Of a DNA stretch of 64,000 bases, positions 32,995-40,814 are shown piece after piece (position 1 is the first letter of the stretch; every line of letters starts with the position of its first letter). Location: positions 1-64,000 of the forward strand of contig NZ_JAPFGY010000017.1 in assembly GCF_026586795.1 (NCBI RefSeq), given 5' to 3'. The stretch comes from Erythrobacter sp. WG (GTDB lineage: Bacteria; Pseudomonadota; Alphaproteobacteria; Sphingomonadales; Sphingomonadaceae). The position numbers were made by a program, and so were the translations under genes. Below the pieces are notes generated by a model. The model was given only the letters and a program-made list of their open reading frames with translations. It was not told the origin of the DNA and searched no databases.

Positions 32995-34224
32995 ATGGCC
33001 CACACATTTTCTCGCCGCGAGTTCTACGAGCTCGTCTGGTCCAAACCGATGACGCATCTCGCCAAGGAGCTTGGGGTCTCGGATGTGGCGCTGCACAAGG
33101 TCTGCCGCAAACACGCGATCCCTAATCCGCCTGCCGGATGGTGGGCGAAAAAGGCCGCAGGCAAGAAGGTCCAACAGATCATGCTTCCTGAGAAGGCGGG
33201 CGATGATCGCGCTGGTGTGATCACGATCCGGCCAGTCACTGTCGCCGAGTGGCAAGCTCTCGCAGCCGCATCAGCGGAGAAAATCACCACGAATACCAAA
33301 GGTGGCGTCGAACCCGATCAGCCAAAGCTGAGCGCTAAGGTTCGAGCCACATTGGCCGCGCTGCGTCAGGCGAAGCCAAACTTTCAGGGGCTGGTTGAGA
33401 TCAAGGAGCCAGGGCTGATCCAGTGCAGCGTTGCGAAAAACTCCATACCCCGCCTGGCCACTATCCTCCCTCAGCTCGAAGCAATGGCGAAGATCCAGGG
33501 GTTCGGCCTCAGTGATGACGACAAGCCCTGCCGCTTTACGAATGGCGAACAGTCTGTGACCTTCTCGATCAACGAGACCTTTCGCCGTGAAAAGCACGAG
33601 CCGACCCAGAAGGAAAAGGCGGCGCTTGCTGCGTGGGAGAGGCGGAGAAAGGCGAACAATTGGGGCCGTCTCGACAATGACCCTTATCCGCGGCCGCCCG
33701 ACTGGGACTACTCGCCGACCGGGGAGCTATCGATCGAGCTGGAGCCGGTATGGTCGTACCATCACTCCATGCCACGCCGGTCATTCAAAGATGGCAAACG
33801 ACAGCGCCTCGAAGACATGGCTGCAAAAGTCGCGATCGGGATTGTGATCGTTGCGGAAGCCAAAGCAGCGCGGCAGCGCCGTGAAGAAGAGCACGCACGC
33901 GCCCAGGAAAGGCATCGGCGTCTGCGCGAGCGCGAAGAGCGAAGGAAGCGCCTTGATGAGCAACGCAATGCCGAGCTCAATGCACTGATAGCGCTTCGAG
34001 AACGTGTCGGTCATTTGGAGGGCCTCTCGGCAACCATTGAAAGTTCGGCGCAAAGCGAAAATGAGAGCCGTCTCAGCGTATTCAGACAATGGCTCACGCA
34101 GCAGTTAGAACACGCCCGCGCGCAGCTCAGTCCGGGTGGCCTTGAAGCGCGTTTTGCCGAGCGGAGTGTGTTCGGCGCCGCTGACTACAGCTTCGAAGAC
34201 GACGAGGACTACCAACGCGAATAG
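32995..34224 (+). CDS. conserved mobile-element protein with N-terminal HTH, unknown function
   Basis: A 409-residue protein. The first 60 residues (FSRREFYELVWSKPMTHLAKELGVSDVALHKVCRKHAIPNPPAGWWAKKAAGKKV) are a recurrent small DNA-binding-like domain found in many bacterial accessory proteins. The middle has no recognised domain; residues about 285-335 form a strongly charged helical segment (RQRREEEHARAQERHRRLREREERRKR), probably a coiled coil. ATG 32995 was chosen over the TTG one codon earlier. It sits alone between the WYL regulator and the convergent HNH gene. Confidence 0.7.
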   Translation: MAHTFSRREFYELVWSKPMTHLAKELGVSDVALHKVCRKHAIPNPPAGWWAKKAAGKKVQQIMLPEKAGDDRAGVITIRPVTVAEWQALAAASAEKITTNTKGGVEPDQPKLSAKVRATLAALRQAKPNFQGLVEIKEPGLIQCSVAKNSIPRLATILPQLEAMAKIQGFGLSDDDKPCRFTNGEQSVTFSINETFRREKHEPTQKEKAALAAWERRRKANNWGRLDNDPYPRPPDWDYSPTGELSIELEPVWSYHHSMPRRSFKDGKRQRLEDMAAKVAIGIVIVAEAKAARQRREEEHARAQERHRRLREREERRKRLDEQRNAELNALIALRERVGHLEGLSATIESSAQSENESRLSVFRQWLTQQLEHARAQLSPGGLEARFAERSVFGAADYSFEDDEDYQRE

Positions 34225-34252
34225 GTTGGCCGGAATGACCCGCCAGGTAGAT

Positions 34253-34951
34253 CTAACCTGAGGCCATCCTGCGATGTTCGGCGCGGTGGCAGTTAGCGCA
34301 GAGGCAGAGAAGGTCTTTGACTTCGGTTTCGTGTCCCTCGTCCATGTCCTTGAGCGGGATCGTGTGGTGGACGTCAAATATCGCCTCAGCGATTGCCGCC
34401 GGATAGATTGCGTACCAGTCCGTAGCACAATGCTCACAAGCGAGCCTGCCGTCGTTTGCTGCGCGAATTGCGGCGCGCTTGGCGGCTGCGGCTTTCGCGC
34501 TGCGACGTCGCTCGGTGCGCAGGTGTTTGGCCATGCGTTTGTCGCCTTCGATCCAGCTGCGTTCCTCTGGGTCGACACCAATCGTTGCGGCTGCCTTGTC
34601 GACTTCCGCGGCATTCACTTGGGCGCGGCGGCGGCGCCGATTAGCCTCAGCAGTCGCCTCGGTTTTGCTGATGATCGTGTAGCCGGCGGCTTGGAGGATC
34701 TCGAAGCTCGGCTGCGACCACCCTGCACTGAAGTGTCCGGGAAAGGCCTCGGTCACGACACCGGCTTCCTCAAGCGCCCGGCCAAACACTTTCTTTGGCG
34801 CGAGGCGGTCGCCTTCCTGCGTGAGCAGGTCGTAATCGCGAGACTCAGCAAAATTTGGAGCGTCGGTGCCCGAAAGCAGGCTGGCGACGGCAGCATCGAC
34901 GTGTGCAGTGGTAACGCGACGTTGCTGTTCGGACGGGAGGCGCTTGATCAT
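34253..34951 (-). CDS. HNH endonuclease
   Basis: A 232-residue protein whose C-terminal domain is an HNH nuclease: CEHCATDW (C-x2-C), DVHHTIPLKDMDEG (the DxHH, first His catalytic), then LLCLCANCHRAEHRR (C-x2-C and the final His). The zinc-type CxxC pairs place it with McrA/5-methylcytosine-type restriction HNH proteins. The N-terminal part (about 130 residues) is probably a recognition region. It is transcribed toward the 410-residue gene and lies downstream of the AlpA-type gene. Confidence 0.85.
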   Translation of the reverse strand: MIKRLPSEQQRRVTTAHVDAAVASLLSGTDAPNFAESRDYDLLTQEGDRLAPKKVFGRALEEAGVVTEAFPGHFSAGWSQPSFEILQAAGYTIISKTEATAEANRRRRRAQVNAAEVDKAAATIGVDPEERSWIEGDKRMAKHLRTERRRSAKAAAAKRAAIRAANDGRLACEHCATDWYAIYPAAIAEAIFDVHHTIPLKDMDEGHETEVKDLLCLCANCHRAEHRRMASG

Positions 34952-34997
34952 GACATACTGATTGATATTGCTGGCAGATCGAAGTCAACGGCGCGCA

Positions 34998-35249
34998 TCA
35001 ACAAAGCTGCTCAGGTGCATCCAGGCCGGGAACTTGGGACAGCCTATTTGCGATCCAGCGATCGACCTCGCTTTCCGACCAGGCCACGGTTGAACCGCCA
35101 AGCTGAACCGGCTTCGGAAACTTCCCCTCAGCCATCCAGCGGTAGATTGTTGAACGGCCGAGCCCGACGCGGTGCTGGACTTCCTTGAGCCGGATCAGAC
35201 GGGTGACGCGCCGATCCTCAATCTCCTCGGGCGAAGCGGCACTAGCCAT
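34998..35249 (-). CDS. AlpA-family small DNA-binding regulator
   Basis: An 83-residue protein with LIRLKEVQHRVGLGRSTIYRWMAEGKFPKPVQLGGSTVAWSESEVDRWIANRL, the full AlpA/MerR-like winged helix found in prophage and ICE regulators. ATG 35249 is favoured because it overlaps the stop of the upstream gene by 8 bases; a start further upstream would overlap it more. Confidence 0.85.
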   Translation of the reverse strand: MASAASPEEIEDRRVTRLIRLKEVQHRVGLGRSTIYRWMAEGKFPKPVQLGGSTVAWSESEVDRWIANRLSQVPGLDAPEQLC

Positions 35250-35730
35250 GGCAACCGCCAATGCCCGCGCCGAAGACATCACCCAAGAGGGCGTCCTTGC
35301 GTTCGAGCTCATCGATGTGGTCCGATAGCAGGCGCGCCACCCTGTGCGCCGTCCCCTTGGCCCATCGCGGCTTCACATCGTGGACCTGGTTGCCAAGCAC
35401 ACGCTCGAGCGCACATGGCAATTCGCTGGTGAAGTCCTCGAAAAAGTCGGCAAGGTCGGATTGCAGCCAGCGTACCGCATGATCGCTGCCCACCAGGAAC
35501 AAGAGCAGGTGCGCGTGCGGTGGCACGCCGCTCGCTGCCAAAATCCGGAGCGTTTCGGCGATACTGGCCGAGCGTTCCCCTGCCAGAACCCGGCGCAAGG
35601 CGTCCTTGTGGATCTGCGCTTTGCGGGCGATCTCGCAGCGCGGCTGCCCGCTCGTTTCGACAGCTGCGAGCAGCAGCCGGGCTAGGTCTGTGCGAACCTG
35701 ATGTTCGGCAAAAAGCGCCATGTCGGTCAT
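35242..35730 (-). CDS. XRE-like regulator of the transfer region
   Basis: A 162-residue protein. Residues about 10-75 (RTDLARLLLAAVETSGQPRCEIARKAQIHKDALRRVLAGERSASIAETLRILAASGV) form an XRE-like helix-turn-helix. The remainder is helical and unrecognised, with the segment DLADFFEDFTSELPCALERVL. ATG 35730 has AAGGA 7 bases before it; the frame upstream has no gene-like features. It is divergent from traA and overlaps the AlpA-type gene, so the pair probably controls transfer. Confidence 0.7.
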   Translation of the reverse strand: MTDMALFAEHQVRTDLARLLLAAVETSGQPRCEIARKAQIHKDALRRVLAGERSASIAETLRILAASGVPPHAHLLLFLVGSDHAVRWLQSDLADFFEDFTSELPCALERVLGNQVHDVKPRWAKGTAHRVARLLSDHIDELERKDALLGDVFGAGIGGCHG

Positions 35731-36093
35731 CCACTTGTCCTTTCGCGTAGTGCTCGACTCGCTGACTACCGGCACAGGAAGGGTGTAGGAAAACACAAAG
35801 AACAAAAATAGAACATAGAGGAAGTGACGAATCAGAAACGGTGAAGCGCTGGCGCAGGATACGGTCGGCCCTGCGCATTGTCCGGTCGCCACCGCGCGCA
35901 TTCCGCCACCTTGAGCGCAGTAAGCCAGACAGCCGGCGCGATGACCGGCCTGCGAGCTACCAAATGTCACTTTTCGCTTGGTCCAGGCCTGCGCTTCTCA
36001 CTCTTCGATTTCCTACAGCCCGGCTCCGGGGAGAGGAAAGAACATACAGCGAACACATCGTTGGCTGTTGTTCAACCCTCGGAGTATCTCCCC
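35731..36093. promoter_or_regulatory. divergent promoter region of the tra operon
   Basis: About 360 bases between the XRE-like gene and traA. An A-rich patch at 35789-35820 carries AAGAACA and TAGAACA copies. A 10-11 bp imperfect inverted repeat (GAACATACAGC at 36040-36050, GCTGTTGTTC at 36064-36073) lies 21 bases before the traA start. These may be binding sites for the neighbouring regulators. No gene was found here. Confidence 0.45.
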
Positions 36094-36420
36094 ATGACCA
36101 TCAAGACTGCCGTTCCGGCCCCAGCGGCGCGCCGCATCCAGCGCCGCGACTACATCCTTCCGGCGCTCGTTGCGCTTGCCGGTGCCAGCGCGGCAATCGC
36201 CGGGGCTGACACCACCTTCGATCCGGCGCTCACCCAGTTCACCAATTTTCTCGAAGGCTCGGGCGGCAAGATCATCACCGTCCTCAGCCTTGCGGGCGGA
36301 CTGATCGGCCTCGCCTCGGGACGCTTCTCGCTCGGCCAGGTCGCGGTGCCGGTCGGCGTCGGGATCGGTGTCGGTACCGGCGTGCCGATCGTCACCTCGG
36401 TCGTGACCGCGGTCATCTGA
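36094..36420 (+). CDS. traA: F-type pilin TraA
   Basis: A 108-residue pilin precursor: basic leader (MTIKTAVPAPAARRIQRRDYILPALVALAGASAAIAGADTTF), probably cut near AIAGA, and a two-helix mature pilin (FTNFLEGSGGKIITVLSLAGGLIGLASGRFSLGQ; VAVPVGVGIGVGTGVPIVTSVV). First gene of the transfer operon, ahead of traL and traE in the standard order. CGGAG precedes the start. Confidence 0.88.
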   Translation: MTIKTAVPAPAARRIQRRDYILPALVALAGASAAIAGADTTFDPALTQFTNFLEGSGGKIITVLSLAGGLIGLASGRFSLGQVAVPVGVGIGVGTGVPIVTSVVTAVI

Positions 36421-36455
36421 CCGGCGGCTGCGGTTCACGACAGGAGGGCGGCATC

Positions 36456-36743
36456 ATGGCTGACAAGTACCTCGTGCCACGGCGGCTCGACGACCCGGAG
36501 CTCATCGGCTTCTGGACCATCGACGAGTTTGCGGGGATCCTGATCCCCTTCGCCTGGGGCATTCTCGCGCAGCATATCTTCATCGGTATCGGCCTGGCCG
36601 CCGGAGCCTGGTTTGCCTTGCGGAAGGCGAAGGCACGCGGCGCTGGATCGGCGCTGGTGCATGCTGCCTATTGGTACCTCCCCGGGGCGTTTCTCGGGCT
36701 GAAGGCCACGCCGCCCTCCCACTGCCGCCTGCTGGCGGGCTGA
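36456..36743 (+). CDS. traL: conjugative transfer protein TraL
   Basis: A 95-residue inner-membrane protein of the TraL/VirB3 type, with the family phrase YLVPRRLDDPELIGFWTIDEF and one hydrophobic stretch (GILIPFAWGILAQHIFIGIGLAAGAW). It is needed for pilus assembly. Standard place between traA and traE. Confidence 0.93.
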   Translation: MADKYLVPRRLDDPELIGFWTIDEFAGILIPFAWGILAQHIFIGIGLAAGAWFALRKAKARGAGSALVHAAYWYLPGAFLGLKATPPSHCRLLAG

Positions 36744-36756
36744 GGGAGGACCAGCG

Positions 36757-37326
36757 ATGCGCGCCGAATTCGCACATGAACAGGCACAGGCGTACCTGCG
36801 CCAACGAAACCGCTTCGCCATGCTGGCGGGCGTGCTTGGCCTCACCAGCGTGGTGAGCCTCGGCGCTGCGGTGACCCGCGACGAGCAGGTCGTGCTGGTC
36901 CCGATCACCGCCGAACGGCTCAACCTCTCGAGCGCCGGGGTCGATGCGCCCTATCTCGAGTTGGTGACCCGCGACACGGCGCTGATGCTGCTCAACCGCG
37001 CCCCTGAAAGCCTCGACTACTGGATGGCGAGCATCCTCAAGCTTGCTGATCCCGCCGCGCATGGCCGGCTCAAGGCCGAGCTGGTGCAGATCGTCGAGGA
37101 GCAGCGCGGCTCGGATATCAGCCAAGCCTTCGTGATCGCCCGGATCGAGGTCGATCCGCGCGGGCTCAACTCAACCGTCACCGGAACGCTCAAGACCTTT
37201 GTCGGCGCGCAGGTGATCGCGAGCCAGCGCCGCGCCTTCCGCTTCCGCTGGTCGCAGCGCGGCCTGAGCCTTCAGCTGACCGGCTTCGAACAACTTCCCT
37301 CCGACGAGAAGGACAAGGGCCAATGA
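36757..37326 (+). CDS. traE: conjugative transfer protein TraE
   Basis: A 189-residue VirB8-like protein anchored by one helix (residues about 21-40, AMLAGVLGLTSVVSLGAAV) with a periplasmic domain. VLVPITAERLNLS and PAHGRLKAELVQIVEEQRGSDISQAF fit the family. Part of the F-type core. Overlaps traK by 4 bases. Confidence 0.93.
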   Translation: MRAEFAHEQAQAYLRQRNRFAMLAGVLGLTSVVSLGAAVTRDEQVVLVPITAERLNLSSAGVDAPYLELVTRDTALMLLNRAPESLDYWMASILKLADPAAHGRLKAELVQIVEEQRGSDISQAFVIARIEVDPRGLNSTVTGTLKTFVGAQVIASQRRAFRFRWSQRGLSLQLTGFEQLPSDEKDKGQ

Positions 37327-38060
37327 CCCACTTCCCATTCCCCTATCCAAGCCTCTCCCTGCTTGGCCTGGCCCTCGCCGCGGTCCCGGCGCACGCCGAC
37401 CAGTTCGTCGAGGCGGCCGATAATGCAACGATCGCCTGCGAACTCGCGCGCGGCGAGCTCACCCGGATCGCGCTCGTGGGCGATGGCTTTGCCAGTGTCT
37501 CGAAGATCGCGAGCGGCTTTCCCTACAATGATTTCCAGGTGACCCACGAGCCGGTGCGCGGGGACATCTATATCTCGGTGCCGCAGCAATATGCTGCTGC
37601 CAGGGTCAGCTTCTTTGCCACAAGCAAGGCGGGCTATGTCTACAAGTTCGCTTGCCGGCTTGGCCCTGACGAAGCGACCCAGGTGTTCATCACCAACCCG
37701 GCGCTCGCCAAAGTTGAAGCAGCCGAGTGGGAGAGCGCTGCGAGCCCCGAGGATGCCGCCGTTCGTCTGATCGAAGCGATGGCGAGCGATGCGGTGCTCC
37801 CCGGCTACCGGGCGCACGCTGAACTGTCCGCGCCGCGCCGCACCGAAGGGATCGAGGTCCAGCTGGTCGCCGAATACGAAGGCGATGCGCTAACCGGACA
37901 GCACTTCCTAATCCGCAACCTCGGCAAGGACAGCCTTGTGCTAGCCGCGGAGCGCGAAGCGCCCGCCGGCGCGCTCGCCTTTGCCTACGGCCGCGACAGC
38001 CTCAATCCCGGTGAGGCGACCAGCGCCTTCCTGGTCTTTGCCAAGGGAGGGCTCGAGTAA
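37323..38060 (+). CDS. traK: conjugative transfer protein TraK
   Basis: A 245-residue secreted protein (signal cut after PAHA) of the VirB9-like TraK family: beta-rich, with CELARGELTRIALVGDGFASVSKIASGFPYNDFQVTHEPVRGDIYISVP and a C-terminal QHFLIRNLGKDSLVLAAEREA. It forms the outer-membrane core with TraB and TraV. Its start overlaps the traE stop (ATGA), and its TAA stop shares one base with the traB start. Confidence 0.92.
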   Translation: MTHFPFPYPSLSLLGLALAAVPAHADQFVEAADNATIACELARGELTRIALVGDGFASVSKIASGFPYNDFQVTHEPVRGDIYISVPQQYAAARVSFFATSKAGYVYKFACRLGPDEATQVFITNPALAKVEAAEWESAASPEDAAVRLIEAMASDAVLPGYRAHAELSAPRRTEGIEVQLVAEYEGDALTGQHFLIRNLGKDSLVLAAEREAPAGALAFAYGRDSLNPGEATSAFLVFAKGGLE

Positions 38061-39361
38061 TGGCCGAGGCACAAACAACAGAGACCAAGCCGCTGCCGGG
38101 GTCACCCGAGGCCCGCGAAACTGGGCGGCGCCAGCTCAACGCGCAGATTGCACAGCGCCAGAAGATGCTGCTCGCCGGGATTGGCGCGGTCGCACTGCTT
38201 GGCGGCGCCGCCTTCATCTTCAGCGGCGACAGCGAGGGCGCAGGCAGCGATCCCAACGGCGCCGCGACGATCGACACCGGCGGGCTGGTCAATCGCAACC
38301 TCTCGCAGCGCGAATTCGTGGCGAGCTACGGCAACCGGCTCGATGCGCAGGGCCGGGCGATCAAGGATCTGCAGCAATCGCAGCTGCCGCGTCCCGCAAT
38401 TGAGCAGGAGCTCGAGGCGCTGCGCACCGAGAACGCGAAGATGCGCAGCGACGGGCAAGCCGCGATCGATGCAATCTCGGCCGAGAATTCCGCGCTGCGC
38501 GGCCAGCTCGAACAGGTCACGAAGGCACCGCCGCCCCCGCTTCCGCCGCCGCCGGCCTACGGCCCTGGCGCGCGACCTGTGGGCGCTGCGACTGACCCGC
38601 TTGGCGGCCCCTTGCCGGAAGAGCGCAAGCTCAGCCTCTTGAGCTTTGCGGGCGAGACCGAGAAGGACCGCAAGCCTGTCAGCGCGGCTGTGCCCGCACT
38701 GCAGCTCGAGGCAAGCCGCGATTACCTGCCGCCCAATTCCTATGCGCCGGCCAAGGTGATCGTCGGGGTCGATGCCTCGACCGGGGTCGCCAGCCAAACC
38801 GATCCTTTGCCCGTGGTGCTGCGGATTACCGGCCCGGCGCGATCGGTGATGCGCGGCGGCAAGCTTCTCACCACCGACATCACCGGCTGCCTCGTCAATG
38901 GCGCGGCGCGCGGCGATCTCTCGGCCGAGAAGGTCTACGTCAAACTGGTGCGCATGACCTGCGCGCAGCCCGGTGGGCGCTTCGCGGTGAGCGAGATCAA
39001 GGGCTTTATCGCCTTTGCCGGCAAGTCGGGCGTGCGTGGCCGCGTCGTCAGCCGGGAAGGCAGTCTGGTCGCGCAGGCGCTGCTCGCCGGGATCGTCGGC
39101 GGCTTCGGCCGCGGCTTTTCGGCCAATGCCAATGGCATCTTCGCCGGCCAGATCGCGGCAGGCCAGCAGCGCGAGCCGCTCTCGCCGACCGATATCCTCG
39201 CCGGCGGCCTCGGCCAGGGCGCTGGCGAGGCGGCCGACACGGTCAGCAAATACCTCATCGAACGCGCCGAACAATACCAACCCGTCGTCGAGATGCCGAC
39301 CGGCATCGAGGTCGAGATCGTGTTTCTCGACGGCGTCCACGTCAGGAGCCCCTCCAAATGA
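38060..39361 (+). CDS. traB: conjugative transfer protein TraB
   Basis: A 433-residue VirB10-like protein: N-terminal cytoplasmic part, one helix (KMLLAGIGAVALLGGAAFIF), a coiled-coil and Pro-rich linker (APPPPLPPPPAYGPG), and a periplasmic beta-barrel domain with SYAPAKVIVGVDASTGVASQTDPLPVVLRITGPA and GRVVSREGSLVAQALLAGIVGGFGRGF. It spans both membranes in the core complex. Confidence 0.95.
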   Translation: MAEAQTTETKPLPGSPEARETGRRQLNAQIAQRQKMLLAGIGAVALLGGAAFIFSGDSEGAGSDPNGAATIDTGGLVNRNLSQREFVASYGNRLDAQGRAIKDLQQSQLPRPAIEQELEALRTENAKMRSDGQAAIDAISAENSALRGQLEQVTKAPPPPLPPPPAYGPGARPVGAATDPLGGPLPEERKLSLLSFAGETEKDRKPVSAAVPALQLEASRDYLPPNSYAPAKVIVGVDASTGVASQTDPLPVVLRITGPARSVMRGGKLLTTDITGCLVNGAARGDLSAEKVYVKLVRMTCAQPGGRFAVSEIKGFIAFAGKSGVRGRVVSREGSLVAQALLAGIVGGFGRGFSANANGIFAGQIAAGQQREPLSPTDILAGGLGQGAGEAADTVSKYLIERAEQYQPVVEMPTGIEVEIVFLDGVHVRSPSK

Positions 39362-40233
39362 ACTACCATGACCGCCGCCGGCCGAGCCACAAGGCTCGTG
39401 CCGCCCACCTTGCCCTTGCCGCTTCGAGCGCCGCTGCCGTGCTGACCCTCGGGGTCTCGCTGGTGACTGCCAACCCGGCCAATGCGGCAGGAGCCACTTC
39501 CGATGTCGCGGCCGCCCTCAAGCTGCGCCTCCCCAAGACGCCCATCGATGCGATCAATTGCGACGTCTTGGGACCGTGGTGCGAAGTCGTCTCGGGCGAC
39601 ACGCTGTTCTATGTCGATGAGGCAGCGCGCTATCTGTTCGTCGGGCGCCTTTACGACATGGAAGAGCGCCGCGACGTCACCGCGGCGCGTCTGCTCGAGC
39701 TCAATCCCGATCTACTGGCGACAGGTGCGGCCAGAGCCGGTGAGAGTGCTGGGAGCAACACCGCCAACACACCGCGCCAGGCGGTGGCCGAGCGGGTCGA
39801 TCTCGCGAAGCTGCCGGCCGAGGGCGCTGTGCATTGGGGAAATCCCAAGGGCGCAAAGCTGATCGTCTTCTCCGATTTCCAGTGCGGCTATTGCCAGCGG
39901 CTCGCCGCCGAGCTCGCCAAGGCCGGCCTCCATGTCGAGGAACGGCCGATCTCGATCTTCGGGAAAGAGAGTCGCGCGATCTCTGAAGCGGTCATCTGCG
40001 CCGCCGATCCCGCCAAGGCGCTGCATGCGGCCTATGCCGGGCAGGCACCTGCAGCGGCCAAGCCTTGCAAAGCGGCCAAAGCGCTCGATGCCAACGAGGC
40101 CTTCGCCAAGGCCAATGGTTTTGCCGGGACCCCGGTCATCGTGCGCGCCAGCGATGGCGCCGTGCTCCACGGCTACCGCGATGCGGCCACCCTGCGGCGC
40201 TTTGCCGCTGGCGAAGCGGGAGGCAAGCAATGA
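39358..40233 (+). CDS. DsbC-like thioredoxin-fold protein of the transfer operon
   Basis: A 291-residue secreted protein with a long signal (cut after NPANAA), an N-terminal domain with C68 and C75 (INCDVLGPWCEVV), and a C-terminal thioredoxin fold with CGYC at 176-179 (VFSDFQCGYCQRLAAE) and cis-Pro in AGTPVIVRAS. Transfer operons of this type carry a DsbC/TrbB-like isomerase to fold the Cys-rich TraU, TraN and TraH. Coupled to traB and traV by ATGA overlaps. Confidence 0.88.
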   Translation: MNYHDRRRPSHKARAAHLALAASSAAAVLTLGVSLVTANPANAAGATSDVAAALKLRLPKTPIDAINCDVLGPWCEVVSGDTLFYVDEAARYLFVGRLYDMEERRDVTAARLLELNPDLLATGAARAGESAGSNTANTPRQAVAERVDLAKLPAEGAVHWGNPKGAKLIVFSDFQCGYCQRLAAELAKAGLHVEERPISIFGKESRAISEAVICAADPAKALHAAYAGQAPAAAKPCKAAKALDANEAFAKANGFAGTPVIVRASDGAVLHGYRDAATLRRFAAGEAGGKQ

Positions 40234-40814
40234 GCTACTCCCCGCTCCTGCGCAGAGCGGCGCTGCTCGCGCCGCTCACCCTCACTGCTGCTTGCGCGAG
40301 CCTTGGCGGAAATGTCGAAAGCAATTTTGCCTGCCGCGCGCCCGAAGGAACCTGCGCGCCAACCTCGCTAATCGATGCTGCGGCCACTGGCCCGCAAGCC
40401 CTCGAGGTCCAAGCGGCGCCCCGGCCTATCGCGGCCCCCAGCGACGGCGTGCGCCGCCTGCGGGTGGTGCTGGCACCTTACCGCGATGCGGCCGGGCGCG
40501 ATCACGAGGCGCGGATTGTGCATCTGACCTTGCCTGAACCGGCAGGGGCAGGCTGGCGGGCACCGCAAGGGCGGCGCGCCGTCCTCGGTGCCTTGGCGGG
40601 CGCTATCGCAGCGGCGCGGACAAGCGCCGTGCCCGCGCCCGCCGCGCCCGATCAGACCTCGCCAACACCATTGCCGGAGCTGCTGATGGTCCCCCCGCAG
40701 CCCAATCCGGCAATCCCCGGCGCTGATGCGCCGGACCCCGGGGGACCTGGTGCGTTCCCGCCTCCCCGCGTGCCGGTCCCCCACCCTGATCACCATGAAG
40801 GAGAACGCCCGTGA
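40230..40814 (+). CDS. traV: conjugative transfer lipoprotein TraV
   Basis: A 194-residue lipoprotein: signal with lipobox LTAAC (Cys at about residue 21), then ESNFACRAPEGTCAPTSLIDAA (Cys pair typical of TraV) and a Pro-rich C-terminus. VirB7-like member of the outer core. Overlaps the DsbC-like gene and traC. Confidence 0.88.
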   Translation: MSYSPLLRRAALLAPLTLTAACASLGGNVESNFACRAPEGTCAPTSLIDAAATGPQALEVQAAPRPIAAPSDGVRRLRVVLAPYRDAAGRDHEARIVHLTLPEPAGAGWRAPQGRRAVLGALAGAIAAARTSAVPAPAAPDQTSPTPLPELLMVPPQPNPAIPGADAPDPGGPGAFPPPRVPVPHPDHHEGERP

